64,000 nucleotides of DNA. Source: Agelaius tricolor (Eukaryota; Chordata; Aves; Passeriformes; Icteridae). The translations under genes were made by a program, and so were the position numbers. Positions 37,701 to 47,120 of this stretch are shown here, piece by piece. The notes under the pieces are model-generated. The model made no database searches. It was not told where the DNA came from and saw nothing but the letters and a program-made list of their open reading frames with translations. The first letter of the stretch is position 1; the number at the start of each line of letters is the position of its first letter. The stretch covers positions 12,312,501 through 12,376,500 of the forward strand of contig JALJCS010000012.1 of NCBI GenBank assembly GCA_023055355.1, in the 5' to 3' direction.

Positions 37701-39858
37701 CAAAATGCTTTTTCATTTTTTTTAATTTTTTTAATTTGTAGAAAGATTTTAAAATTAAATATAGCTATAGTTATTGTTGATCCATTGCTTTGGTAAAAAA
37801 AAAATTAATACACCTCAGTTATTTAAGTTTCTAAACAGATAGTATGGTTGGGGTTTTTTTTCTTGCTGGAACTATTCAGCCTAAAACTGAATTCTGCTAC
37901 CGAGCCTATTAAAAAAAAAAGCCAACCCCCCCCCTCATTTGTTCTCTCCTTTAAATAGCACTTTCTATCAGGCCGTGTTCCGTTTGTGGCTGTTCAGCAT
38001 TTTGCAGTAACTGTAAAACTTCCTGGGTTTGTCTTTCTATGTTTGTTTTTGCCCCCTGGTGTTCCTCACACTTTGCCTCCCCTGCTACTCCCCTGAGGGC
38101 ACAGTCGAGGAACGTGGGCCCACCTGTCATCCCTGGGACACACTGCAATAAGTGCCCATGTCCTATCACTTGAAGGCAGTTTATCAGTTCATTGTATTGC
38201 TATTCACATATCTCATAAATAGCTCAATGGGCTGGAGCAAAGCAAACTGCAGGACAGGAACCTCTTTTTGTGCAGAAAAGGTAGAAATTAGAATTGCTTG
38301 GAAAGGGAAGGTGAAATTAAATGAGGGCAGGACTTGTCCCACTGTCAGTCTTGGTGTCATGAAGATTTTCTCCCAAAGCTGCTGCCTGCTGATGTGACAA
38401 CCTCTCCTATAAGCTCTGAAATTTCACATTTCAATATTGCCATTCCATGGTGTAAAGGGAACTACACCCATATCCAACATTTTGAAGGATAAGAAGGGCA
38501 TCGTTAGCTTTTTAGATCTTACAGATAAGCTTTTCTTTTCCTGTTTGAAGACTGCCATAAATAATGCAAGCCTAAAGAGATAGTTTCTTTACAATAATGA
38601 GGAATGTTTTAATAATTCAAAAGCTGTGTCCTGCTAGAGCACTCATCTCTTAACCAATCCAAAGAATATGAGCAGGTTATCCTCATGATGTGCAGAGTAT
38701 GTTCTGGGCAGGCAGCAAAACAGAAGCAAATGATGAATAAAACTCTAATTCCATACTTATTTATTTTTGTTTTGTTGTATTCTCCCATATTTCATTTCTG
38801 TTTTGGCTTTTGTCTAAATCTTGAGAAAATGCCATCAGCTGCACGTGGCAAACAGCCCAACAGTGAGAAGGAAGCTCCTGCAGTAGAGGCACCCATCTTT
38901 ACAAAAGCAGTTTCGGGTATTGCAGTGCTAGAGGATGTGGTGTGCACAGAATGTGTCAGAACAGGCTGGCACTCAGGTAAAGACCGAGCTGTTGATTTCT
39001 ATCTTCCATTTTGACAGTTTGCTTTTGTATGTATCTTATGGCAGCAGAGTCTCTCAGTGAAACAGCACTAAGAGAGTGCCAAGAGAAGTCATTACACGTG
39101 TAAGTGTGAGCCATTAAAGCAGAGAGTACTCGGGGGACAATGCAAACAGTTCTGTGTGAGAGTGAAATGCAACACGGCAAAACTTCATCAAAGATTAGAA
39201 CTAGGCAGGCAAGCTAGAGTTACCCTACAATGACAGCATTGACAGCAAACTTGAGACACATTCTTCAGTGTGCTTTTCAAAGGCACAGAGCAAAGCCAAA
39301 AGAAAGCTCTCAAGATTATTTAAACTTTATTAGACAACGTGCCTGTATCCACAAGGCTCCTTAGACTAACAGCTTTGAATGCTGGACAAACCCAAGCCGG
39401 CTGCTTTTGTAAACAGTGAAGTCCCCAGCTCTCTGCTGCCTGAGCACAGGGAGCAGAATGCCCATGCTGGGGGTAACCAGCTCATCACAGCTGCTGCCCT
39501 ACCCAGGCAGCCTCTGGCTACTTCAGGAGAGATGCTGTCACATCAATATTGTACCCCACGCTTATGGAGCTGATGACATTTAATTCAGCACATTTCTGAG
39601 CTTTGTCAGCACTTGATCTCAAGTACCTCATCATAAATATGCAACTAGTCCAGTGTTATGCTGGTACTTGAATTTATACTCACCATAAAGCATAGCTCCT
39701 CCAGTTTCATGCAGAAAGCGGAATCGATGGTTTTTAAACAACCAAATTGTTAATATTGTAAGAATGAGTAGAAAGTTAAAGATTAGCAGCTCCACAGCTC
39801 CCTGATGATAAAAGTGATCTTCATCTTTCACTGATACATATTCCTTCAACTTCTCCAT
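452..39858 (-). CDS. SLC9A9: SLC9A9 (NHE9), 5' part, five coding exons of a split gene
   Basis: This is an endosomal sodium(potassium)/proton exchanger of the SLC9 family. The known role of NHE9 is to leak protons out of recycling and late endosomes and so set luminal pH and receptor traffic. The coding segments are 39684-39858, 33898-34100, 30979-31056, 30277-30353 and 452-567, all bounded by GT and AG. Intron phases are 1, 0, 0 and 2, and the frame stays open across all joins, giving 216 complete codons plus one base. The joined reading matches remembered human NHE9 almost residue for residue from residue 19 onward ([69 protein letters not shown]). Those strings separate it from the NHE6 and NHE7 paralogues. 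The remaining two thirds (rest of the exchanger core and the C-terminal tail) lie beyond the left edge. No frameshift or in-frame stop is seen, so the gene looks intact. Confidence 0.96.
4780..4824. repeat. Poly(T) tract, 45 bases
   Basis: Uninterrupted T run in intron 4 (poly(A) in the sense of SLC9A9 transcription). CR1 elements do not end in poly(A), so it is either slippage-expanded or the tail of an unrecognised minus-strand retrocopy. I found no flanking target-site duplication. It produces spurious poly-Phe and poly-Lys ORFs. Confidence 0.9.
8181..8199. promoter_or_regulatory. Palindromic POU-type motif TTATGCAT-TAT-ATGCATAA
   Basis: A perfect 8-bp inverted repeat with a 3-base spacer. 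The ATGCAT/ATGCAT halves resemble POU-dimer MORE sites (ATGCAT repeated), with longer spacing than the classical form. Flanked by TAAT-type cores (for example AATAATTACTTGG near 8260) in intron 4. Confidence 0.3.
13990..14880 (+). mobile_element. Endogenous retrovirus-like (LTR) element fragment, antisense to SLC9A9
   Basis: A GC-rich block in AT-rich intron. The right part (about 14640-14880: a TTTTTTAAGATTTGTATTTA start, CTGATTTGATTGGCAATAA, CTCTCCCTGCCCTTATC and CTGTCCAGCTGAGGAGGGCAG) resembles the long LTR/3' end of an ERV family dispersed in bird genomes. The left part (CCTGCAGAGATGG, ACAGCCCTGCAGACACCAAG, CAGAGATCCACCTGCAGCCC, GAGGGAGGCTGTGAGCCCATG) resembles its adjacent internal region. 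Family identity is from memory, without alignment, and the ends are approximate. A 49-bp unit is tandemly duplicated at 14371-14468. No intact retroviral gene is present; the 204- and 102-codon minus-strand ORFs are side effects of base composition. Confidence 0.7.
14371..14468 (+). repeat. 49-bp tandem duplication inside the ERV-like element
   Basis: Two copies starting CAGGCAGAGCAGGTAGA, at 14371 and 14420, with nearly identical sequence (one visible A/T change). Short tandem copies of this motif are typical of this kind of element in birds, so it may be ancestral to the family. Confidence 0.85.
15541..15787. repeat. 56-bp minisatellite, about 4.3 copies
   Basis: Units begin CAGGCTGGGGAGCCCCAGGG at 15541, 15597, 15653 and 15709, with a partial copy from 15770. 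The last full unit is 61 bases because of a 5-base CTGGC duplication. Copies are almost identical (unit 2 has GAGCAG for GGGGAG), which points to recent expansion or homogenisation. Each unit contains GGATCC. The array keeps several frames open on both strands and creates apparent ORFs of 92-204 codons that are not genes. Confidence 0.95.
17791..17838. repeat. TA/TG-rich microsatellite
   Basis: Imperfect alternating purine-pyrimidine tract (atatacatatatatgtgtat and continuing TA and ACAC steps). Probably variable in length between individuals. Confidence 0.85.
18915..19700. promoter_or_regulatory. Intronic CpG island of unknown function
   Basis: A sharply bounded GC- and CpG-dense block inside AT-rich intron 4. 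It starts with a CCCGG-type simple repeat (about 18940-19010), continues through unique CpG-rich sequence (GCGCCGCCCGG, GCCGCGATGAG, CGACGGCTCGGCTCCGACGG) and ends in a 17-bp minisatellite. ORFs across it on both strands are low-complexity Ala/Pro/Arg/Gly and not recognised. Islands of this kind usually mark transcription starts. Candidates are an antisense lncRNA (human SLC9A9 has annotated antisense RNAs), an internal SLC9A9 promoter, or a composition-driven orphan island. The sequence does not choose between them. Confidence 0.6.
19568..19686. repeat. 17-bp minisatellite, 7 copies
   Basis: Seven consecutive 17-base units of the form TTCAGAYRGCCGTGGTT, starting at 19568, 19585, 19602, 19619, 19636, 19653 and 19670. 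Variation is nearly limited to two positions (ATA, ATG or ACA before GCCG), plus changes at the ends of the last two units. Each unit carries a CpG. The array forms the right edge of the CpG island. Confidence 0.95.
21388..21915 (-). mobile_element. CR1 LINE fragment (3' end), minus strand
   Basis: Reverse complement of a CR1 3' region, recognised from remembered avian CR1 patterns: GTTAGAAGGGACC, CAAAGCAAGGTTCAGCTATGA, GAAAACCTCCAAGGATGGAG, ACAACCTGTTC, CACCATGTACTACTGTGAAGAGC and GGTGGCCATCCACTGAACT. It is diverged with small indels, so it is an old, inactive copy. It lies in the same orientation as SLC9A9. The 119-codon ORF across it on the plus strand is not a gene. Confidence 0.75.
27360..27690 (+). 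mobile_element. Probable CR1 LINE fragment, plus strand
   Basis: Diverged match to the CR1 3' coding region: GCTCCCTCATGTAGGTGGGAGTGG-like sequence near 27436, then GGAAATTGCAACTGGATAAAC and AGTGAGGGTGGTTAAGACTGGAACAG near 27545-27615. Boundaries are uncertain. Confidence 0.55.
28725..28758. repeat. Poly(T) tract, 34 bases
   Basis: Second uninterrupted T run in intron 4, followed by aacagagc. The same interpretation as the tract at 4780 applies. No identifiable retrocopy sequence follows on its right. Confidence 0.9.
30277..30353 (-). CDS. SLC9A9: SLC9A9 coding exon 4
   Basis: 77 bases encode residues 153-177 and two bases of Gly178: [20 protein letters not shown] followed by SCIVI. This matches human NHE9 with an Arg in place of Gln at RHFFQN. 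The segment is a membrane helix of the exchanger core. The acceptor is CTTTCCTCCCCAG|AGA and the donor ATAGG|GTAAGTGAG, a near-consensus site leaving phase 2. It sits only 625 bases from exon 3, the shortest intron seen in this gene here. Confidence 0.95.
30354..30978 (-). other. SLC9A9: SLC9A9 intron 3 (625 bases)
   Basis: Short phase 0 intron from GTATGT to CCCCAG. It contains a perfect 8-bp inverted repeat (GGAAACAC / GTGTTTCC, 30417-30440) and a 12-bp direct repeat catctagaagtg (30424-30435 and 30446-30457), 64 to 104 bases from the exon 4 acceptor. The remainder shows nothing I can name. Confidence 0.85.
30979..31056 (-). CDS. SLC9A9: SLC9A9 coding exon 3 (LLPPIIF segment)
   Basis: 78 bases, exactly 26 codons (residues 127-152), reading [20 protein letters not shown] then GYSLKK. 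It is too short to show up as a long ORF and was found by homology. The LLPPIIF string is a conserved SLC9 membrane segment; its NHE1 counterpart is linked to amiloride-type inhibitor sensitivity. The acceptor reads TTCCTTCCTAGCAG|ATG, with two AGs three bases apart, and the donor is AAGAAG|GTATGT. Both flanking introns are phase 0, so the exon is symmetric, and skipping it would keep frame but delete a core helix. Confidence 0.95.
31057..33897 (-). other. SLC9A9: SLC9A9 intron 2 (2.8 kb)
   Basis: Phase 0 intron from GTAAAA to TAGCAG. AT-rich with short A-runs. No exon, repeat family or regulatory element could be supported. Confidence 0.85.
33898..34100 (-). CDS. SLC9A9: SLC9A9 coding exon 2 (helix 2 and glycosylated loop)
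   Basis: 203 bases encode residues 59-126. The acceptor is a good pyrimidine tract ending CTCCAG|GCC, and the donor is AAAAG|GTAAAA (phase 0), a weaker site than the others. Residues 59-68 ([10 protein letters not shown]) finish the second hydrophobic segment. The rest is the long loop with [13 protein letters not shown] and an N-I-T glycosylation sequon at about residue 96, then [16 protein letters not shown] and HQGNTMLQK. All of these are near-identical in kind to human NHE9, with scattered substitutions. The open frame runs a little past both splice sites (33826-34164), but those extensions are intron. Confidence 0.95.
37624..37662. repeat. AT/AC microsatellite
   Basis: Imperfect run tatatatatttatacacaca followed by CATACATATTCACACAC in intron 1. 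Confidence 0.8.
38051..38063 (-). promoter_or_regulatory. CTCF-like core motif in intron 1
   Basis: The minus strand reads AACACCAGGGGGC, matching the strongest part of the CTCF motif (CACCAGGGGGC). The 3' GCGC extension of the consensus is replaced by A-rich sequence, so affinity is uncertain. Confidence 0.35.
39684..39858 (-). CDS. SLC9A9: SLC9A9 coding exon 1 (start codon, first membrane helix)
   Basis: Encodes residues 1-58 plus the first base of Gly59. Residues 1-18 are charged and poorly conserved against human NHE9. Residues 21-41 form a strongly hydrophobic helix ([20 protein letters not shown]). Residues 42-58 carry the family-typical [15 protein letters not shown] stretch leading into the second helix. 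The start was chosen because MEKLKE aligns with the human start MERQSR and has G at -3 and +4. The frame upstream is open for 32 codons, but that stretch has no ATG and is closed by TGA near 39966-39968. The exon ends TATG|GTGAGT, a strong donor in phase 1. A short ATG ORF starts 5 bases upstream and overlaps this start (separate entry). Confidence 0.95.
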
Positions 39859-39863
39859 TTCAT
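39846..39863 (-). other. Overlapping upstream ORF at the SLC9A9 start
   Basis: An ATG five bases upstream of the SLC9A9 ATG opens a 5-codon frame (MKWRS, then TGA) in another frame that overlaps the main start. The arrangement GAATGAAATGG puts two ATGs in tandem. If transcribed, it could tune translation of NHE9 by leaky scanning. The sequence is certain; the function is inference. Confidence 0.5.
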
Positions 39864-40110
39864 TCCCTTTATAGAAAGTTTGTGAAAAATAAAGGAATAA
39901 AAAAAATCCCAGGAAGGAAAGTGTTGTCACCTTAAGTACAAAAACTCCAGACACTACAGAAATTCACAGCAAGCACATCTGTTTCATTTGCAGCCTCATG
40001 GTGAAGTGCCCCAGCTCAGAATTCAGCTGGATTCTAGTTACAGCTTCCTGTTCCTCTCTTAAAGCTGCCCTGTCTCATTTTTAATGGTGCGATCGCGTGG
40101 CTGGACTGCG
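39859..40110 (-). promoter_or_regulatory. SLC9A9: Candidate 5'UTR and proximal promoter of SLC9A9
   Basis: The region directly upstream of the SLC9A9 start codon. It is not a CpG island, but has a small local CpG cluster at 40088-40112, including the 8-mer GCGATCGC, and a weak TATA-like ATTAAAAATG at about 40076-40085 on the minus strand. If that box were used, the 5'UTR would be about 190-200 bases. An untranslated first exon further upstream is not excluded, since TCTATAAAG near 39867 could act as a splice acceptor. Start-site data are needed to decide; the call is inference from position. Confidence 0.3.
39964..39999 (-). other. Upstream ORF of 11 codons before SLC9A9
   Basis: ATG in good context (caccATGA) reads MRLQMKQMCLL and stops at TGA, about 105 bases before the SLC9A9 start codon. 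Relevant only if the 5'UTR extends this far. Confidence 0.3.
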
Positions 40111-43100
40111 CTTGCTCTGGCTGTGGATGCACAAATTGCCTCCAAGGCTCAGACTCTCCACTTCTAAAATTCTGTTGCAAAACTCAGCGTGTGTTCATCA
40201 TGTTTTCTTCCTGTAGTTTACAGTGCAATCTCAATCCTAGGAGTCCTATTGTGTCTTCACAGTTTAAGATGGAAAACATTATGTTAAAATAATAGCATAA
40301 CAACCTTTACTACACTTTGGAAGTTTAAGCACCTTTCCTCTTTCCCACTTCCCCATGTTTAGATGTAAATGACATAGAATAAAGGTGGCACTTCTATGGT
40401 GCAAAGACAGAAGAAGAAAACAAATCAATGGATAAGGATTTCAAGATTTAGGCATTTGTATTGATCCTGTCAGATGACAGATCTCTCTAAAAGCAAGGGT
40501 CCAATCACCTGGAATTAGGAGTACTTAAACCCCCCCTGTTGAACCAAATAAAATGCAGCAGAATATACTTTTCATCATTTCTGCTGTTTGTATGTTTTGA
40601 TTTATTAAATTCATTATTCCATTATGCCAGAAAAACAGTAAAAAAACTCTGTGTATAGCAAATACTCCTGGGACTTCTGTCTATGGTCAAGGCTGCAATG
40701 CATTTACATACAGAGAATTTCAGACCAGCTCTAATCTTCATCAGAAAAACCAGCAATTCTACTGCTTGTTATAAAAGATAATTTTCTCATTATTTGATGT
40801 TAAATTCTCATAACTTTTTTTTTTTTTTAAGCACACTTTGGAGCTCACTAATCTGTACAAAATCCATTCCAAGTCAGGTAGGTGTCAAAGGGGAATAACC
40901 CAGCTGTCCATACTCTCAGTAGTTTTGGGGCTGTAGCTCATAATAGAGTGTTCCCAGGGAGGTACTGTTTCTTCAATCAATCTAAATATTTTGTTCTTGA
41001 TAATCAATCAGTTCTGTCCTCTGCATAAGCAAATTTCACCCCCTCTACAGGTTTCCCCTTTTTTCTTACACTTTGTAATTAAATTATTTTCCTCCCAATT
41101 TTTTTAATCAATGCTTTTTCTTTGCTTACCAGATACTTTTTCCATCTCTGTCAGTGGTTTCACTTTGCTCTCTGCATGTTTCACTATTTTCTCTCCTTTG
41201 TGTTTCCCTCATTTTCTCTTTCTTTCTGTAGATTTACCTTATAATTTGCAAACATGATCAGGGTTCTTGAAGTTAAAACTGTATTTCTCAAGTAATTTTC
41301 GAGGGATCCTCTGTGAGATGCAAAGCTTGCAGAAACCAGAGGACACCTCCCAAATTAATGAACTGCAACTCAATTTTAAGCAAGGGTAACAATGCTAACT
41401 GGTATTTTTTGAGAATTATTCAATACTGTATTTTGAATTAAAAAATAAAGTAAGGGAATTGGGTGTAGCAATTTCATGTACAACTAATGCAACTGTTTAA
41501 AAGAATGTTAGTTGCATAGCCAAGGCTTATAGCTTTCATAGAGGAGAAAAAAAAAAAGGCTTGATATGGTTTTCATAGTCACAATTTGGAAATGACAGTG
41601 ACCTCAATTTTGTGGGTCTGATCATTCATTTCAAAGGTGGAAGTATCAAAAGCAAGCAAAAAAAAATCAATTTAAAAGAATCACATTCAGTTTCTTTTGC
41701 AATAAACCCCAAAGATTTGTTTATTATGAAAGCCACTTCTTTTCCACCCTATGAAATAAGTAATTTGCAGGCTCTTATAATAAAATCAATGGAGAAGCAG
41801 CCCAAAACAGTGAAAGAAGGTAATTTTATTCTGAAAATCTCAGTGATTGGACTATTCACTTCAGATTTGGGAGACCAGGCTCAGGTTTTTATTTTAATTT
41901 ACCCAAACTCATATTTTTCACTAAGCAACAAGGAGTTCCTTAGTCTTACTGCTGGAGCAGGTGTGGTATGAAATATTTGAAACACATAAGTGTCAATTTC
42001 CAAAATGCCTTTTCTCTTTTGCAAAATAGGGCAGATTTATAATCCTATCTCACAAGATAATGTGGTACATGTTTGTGAAGCAATCACATGTTACAGCAAT
42101 TTGCACCAGATCAGAGCTTAAATGAGAACAGAATTTCAGGTTTTGCATCAGGTTTGCAGGTGTTGGACTTGGGGCTTAAACTCTGCCAAAGCTCCTTCTA
42201 TAATTTTGGGAAGGTCTGGTTTTAAACAGCACTCACCATGTTACAGGACTGGGGGTTCAGGTGTTGCTTTCCTCTCAGAGCTGTGAGACAGTTGCAAATC
42301 AGCTTTCCAGACCCAGCCACTCATCATAGTTACAGCTTCTGAGGAATCCAGAATTGACATCTAAAAACTGTTGTTTTTCTTTGCATTCTCACCCATTGTA
42401 TTCATCATTACTATACACTATCTGAAATATGCCAAAGATGGGATGATTAAAGCAGAATAACTGTTGCAAGATGTTTGTAAGTGATAATTTTATACATGCA
42501 TTGTTGGGGGAAATGTATTGGCATGAAGTAGTGCAGGACCTTAGGAATGCTTTTTGCTTTTAATAATCTGGTGTCATTTGGTACCCATAGGCTACTTAGA
42601 GGAATGCCTCAAATGTTCAGTGGAGAAGAGCTACTGTGAAAGCTGTGGGTCATAGAGGAGCCTGTATGAAATGTTTCCATCCTGTTAGTTTTGCTACCCC
42701 CTGTCCTGACTGGTAGGGCTGTGTTGTTCTCTGTATGCCATGTGATTTTATTAGAGGTACACAGAGCCAGAAAGCTCTTGAGCTGAATTAAGCCATATCA
42801 CCTCTCCAGTGTTTCTTAGGCAAATTTTTGTAATGTACAGATGTTAGTCTTGTAAAGTCTTCTTTTTTTATGTACAAACTTTAGTTTTGTAAAGAATTAT
42901 GAGTCTGAGTAGATTAGGAGCAGCTCTATTGAGAAAAGAGAGCTACCATGAGAAATACACAGAAAACCAGTATGGACTCAGAAAACCTTATCTGGGTTTC
43001 CAATTAGGTCTCACTTGAAAAACTGTTGGCAATGTGACCAGTTAGTTTTTTCTTTTTGTGCTCAGGTCTTTCCATGTTATTTCAGATAAACCTACTTTTA

Positions 43101-46100
43101 GGGATTTGAGGCCCTGCAGCAATTTCCCTTCCTAAAAATGGAATAACTTCTCTCCAAGTTCTGGTTGGTTTGCAGGTTAATTAGGAAAACAGTCTGTTGC
43201 AACAGCTGCATCATATTTCCAATATTGATAACAGACGATAAATTAAGAAGGAAGGGAACTTCATAAAATAGAAAGGTACACTTTGGCTTTAAAACAGGCT
43301 ACCAGGTGAATAAAGAAAGTTCTCATGGTGAAGATATTTTCAATATTACTTAACAGGTGAAAGAGACAAACAAGATTTTGTGAAGGCAGTATGTCAAGTA
43401 ATTATCATAGTACTGTGTTCTTACTACAAATAGCATTTGATTCATCTCCTCTGGCATGTAATTTTAATGAACAAGAGGTAGTAGTCTAATTTTCTGTGTC
43501 CACCCTATCAGCTCTATGGATTTCACAGACTAATAATCCTTAGCTTGGCAGATATAGAAATCTGCTGTGATAGAAACTATCAAGATGGAATAGAAAGCAA
43601 GAGGAGTCTTGTAAATCAGTGGAAGGATTCTCAGCTTGGAGGATATAAATTTAGAAAAGGAGTATAATGTAAAAATGGTAATAAATTATAGTTATTGGGG
43701 AATTCCAAGCAAAGATACTGTGCTTTAGTACCACTGGCAATCCTGCCAGCATAGGAAAAATACAGACAAGAGTAAAAGCAAACATTGGAAACAAGTGCAC
43801 CTGTATATATAATTAAAAGACCAAGCCAAACCAACTCTGAAGCTGAGAAATCAATCACTTTGTGAGTACACAGATAAAAAGTGTTCTGTCACAGCTTGCT
43901 TGCCTGAAATCCCCAGACAGAATGGAACAGGATTAGTGGGATCACAAGTGGTTATCCTTCTCTAATCCATTCCAGCCAAGAAGATCTGCCTTGCTGGCTC
44001 CTGCTCTGATGCACAACTGCCCAGGAAACACTGTGGGCTAAGGCCACTTAAGGCCACTAAGCCACAGTGGTGGGCTAAGCATCATTTATAACTGCCAGGC
44101 CTCTGTGCATTTTAAAATCTCTTCTTCTACTGCTTAGAATAGTCCTCCTATGAAACCAGTTGATTTGCTGGTTGCTTGTGCTCTCTTTTTTTCTGAGGTC
44201 AGACTCTGGTTTTTCGTATTTGATATTGCTGGTATTCAATCTACACGGGTCATAGAGCCTCTTGAGTCAGAAATAAATCCACATAATCTATGTATCTTTA
44301 TGTTACAGCTAGTACACTTAGATGAAAAATAGCTTTAAGAATAATTTCTGCTCACTGGAATGCAGCTTTCTATCCAGAAGGTAAAATCTGGTTTGGTTTT
44401 TTTTTCCCCTCTTTGGTTCAGAGACTGTTTTACTGATTTATTAAAATACTGTACTAATTATGATGAATATATATTGAGTTGAGTGGAACTGGACTTTTAA
44501 TCTCCCAAGACTTGTGATCCTTCTGCTCATATGTCCAGAGGCATTGTATCAACACAGGAAAATCTTTTCTCCCCTTAGAGCATGAGTAAATTTGATGAAC
44601 CCTGTGATGTAAAAACCAGCTCATCATGCTGAAATCTGCCTTCAGAGACCAAATTCAGGTTAGACAGACCTGAAATGCTCATGTGTGCTTTTCTCACTGA
44701 TAAGACAGAAAAGCCAGCAAAAAATAAAAGCTTCAAAAGACAGGAAGCACTTTGGTTCTATGAGTAGTTACAGGAGAATTAATCTGTTCCAGTTCAGACA
44801 GTTTCAGCCAACAGGTTCAGAACTAAATTACTTCTTACAAAATTGAGGAAAACTGATATTACCTGTTTATGCAGTTAAAATTAATCCACCCAATTGAATG
44901 TCAGGATTATGAAGGAAGTAATTCCAAGTTTACTTCTATGGGTTTGATGCTCATTTTCAGCTTGAACTGCTGCCCTGTGGTATTATTTTTAGTTTTTAAT
45001 AAATTAAAAAAAAAACCTAGATAATTTTTATCATATTATCAATTTTGTAAATTAGTTTCCTGGTGGTTAAACTACTTTGGGGAGCTGACTCATGTTCAAC
45101 TCTTAGAACTGTGGACCTGTGCATATATGCTGGTTTAAGTTTAGTTTCCTATAAAAGCAGGCAATGCATCAGTCACAGATTATGCTACAATGCTGGAATG
45201 TGTGTGCTAAAAACTGGGGCAGAAAGGTCATTGAATTCCTTTGTCTTTTCTGTGTCCTTTGTCAGTAGTTTCTGTGCCCCACTGAGCCTGGGTGTGCACT
45301 TGCAGGAGCCACTTGTGCTGCCCTTTTCCTTCCATCCCTGCTGCTTTACAGCTCTGGGTCAGCATTTCTCTGTGTGCTCAGGCAGGGTCTGTGTATTCCT
45401 CCTGGGTTACCTGGTTCTGCTTCCATTTCTCTACTTCCTTGTCCTGTTTGAGCTCAGCCAGGTGTTCCTTCATCCACACGCGCCTTCTGCCAGGCTTGCT
45501 TGACCTTCTGCATGTTGGGAGGTCCTTGTGGTTTGAAGCAGCTGTCATGGAGATCAGACTTTCCTGGGCTGATGATACTAATACCCCATGCTTCTGTATG
45601 GATGTTGATGCCACATCACTGATTCAATTGTGTTGAGTAAACAGCAACTACAGAAAAACTGCAGAATTCAGGATGGCCACAACACAGCAGCAAACATCCT
45701 GACTGTCATTGCCATTTAAGGCTTTAAAAACTCCCCAACAAAACCACAAAACCCCACCAAACTCAACCCCCCAAACCCTCAAATGCTGCCAGAAAAAGTA
45801 TTTTGGTATAGGGCTTTTTATTTTATTCAGGTTCATTGTCCATCAGTGTCGTTTGGTCACTTCTGTTTCAGATACAAATTATATTACATTATTGCATTGT
45901 GTTGTAACAAAATGCTAGCAAGGCATGCAGGAACACACACCTGATTTAACTGCCTTGCATGACAAGGGCTGCTCTTTTGCATCAGTCCAATCTGAAAGCA
46001 CATCCCACTAGAGGGCTCTCGTTACACGTGAAATGGAAATGTGACTCGAGCACTGCTCGGTCTTTTATCAGCTTTCCAGGTTAAAGATAGGTTTTGGTTT

Positions 46101-47062
46101 ATTTAAACAAAGCATTGCAGTGCATCAGTGTACTGGAGTGGATCCCATTTGGAATTCGTAATTACTTTTTGGACTTTATTTTCAGAGGAAGCATGCTGAT
46201 CCCACTGAAGTACTTTTAGTTTATGAACATGAATATTTTGAATAGTTCCTAATTAAACTAAACATCAGGTCCCAGTTCTTATTTCCATTAGAGCAGTAGG
46301 AATCAGATTATTATAAATGTATTATTTTATAGGTTCTGCCAATATCACTAAACTATTTTTGTGGAGACTTAGGCCAGCACATGTAAACCTTTCTTACGTG
46401 CAGATAACCCTGCTGCGTACCTCAGAGCCTTAAAGTGTATTTTACAGAAACAGACCTGTAATTAACACTGCTGTTTTCATCTATATCAGTATCCAAACAG
46501 CAGCTGTTCCTTTTTTCATTTCAACACTGTTTAAAAACTTGTAAATAAGTAACATTAAGAGCAGTTATCATCATTTCTATATAATTGTACTGTGCTATCT
46601 GCAGCCACGTTTCAAGAGAACAGATTGTGTTCTTCCATTCTGAAGACAAACAGGGCTGTGTTTGTAAAGGAATGTGGGCACAAGAAATGCAGGCAGGTGC
46701 TTTTGAAAATCCTGGTGGACTGTAACTCCTATTGCAGACCCTGGACTCTTATGTATTAACCAGTTTTGCTTTAAAAGAATTATGTCTGAAACATAGCTAA
46801 TTTAGATCTGGAAATATCTCTTTGGAGTGGCACATTGCATTCCTCACCCAAGGGAAGGCCTCTCTCATCTCCAGCTGAGCCCCTGGCCTGTGCTCTCTCT
46901 TCCTTTGCCTTTCCCTGTGGATGTTTGGGACAATCATTTCTCTTTACTCCCAGCCATGTTTTACCCTAATGTTGCTCTTGCTTCCAATCTCCTAATCCAC
47001 AAACCTCTTTTCTTCCAACTGACAGTTTTCAAATATTTTTCTCTTGTTCTCTAGAAACTCTA

Positions 47063-47076
47063 GTTGCTATAGAGAC
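47063..47076 (+). promoter_or_regulatory. X-box-like RFX half-site (site 1 of a pair)
   Basis: GTTGCTATAGAGAC: perfect left half of the RFX X-box (GTTGCY) but a degenerate right half. It shares its first ten bases with the site 58 bases downstream. Confidence 0.35.
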
Positions 47077-47120
47077 ACCTGATGATTACAGAGACAGTGA
47101 CTACCTTTGTTAGAACCTCA

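Larger units (their letters stand above)
34101..39683 (-). other. SLC9A9: SLC9A9 intron 1 (5.6 kb)
   Basis: Phase 1 intron from GTGAGT to CTCCAG. It holds an alternating AT/AC-rich microsatellite at 37624-37662 and a CTCF-like core at 38051-38063 (separate entries). The rest is ordinary AT-rich sequence. The ORFs at 38685-39014 and 37376-37648 resemble nothing I know. Confidence 0.85.

Noticed and set aside
39859..39954. In-frame extension of SLC9A9 exon 1 by 32 hydrophobic codons
   Set aside because: It contains no ATG (the apparent first codon is GTG), has a stop shortly upstream, and is absent from known NHE9. The next in-frame codon, ATG at 39856-39858, aligns with the human start.
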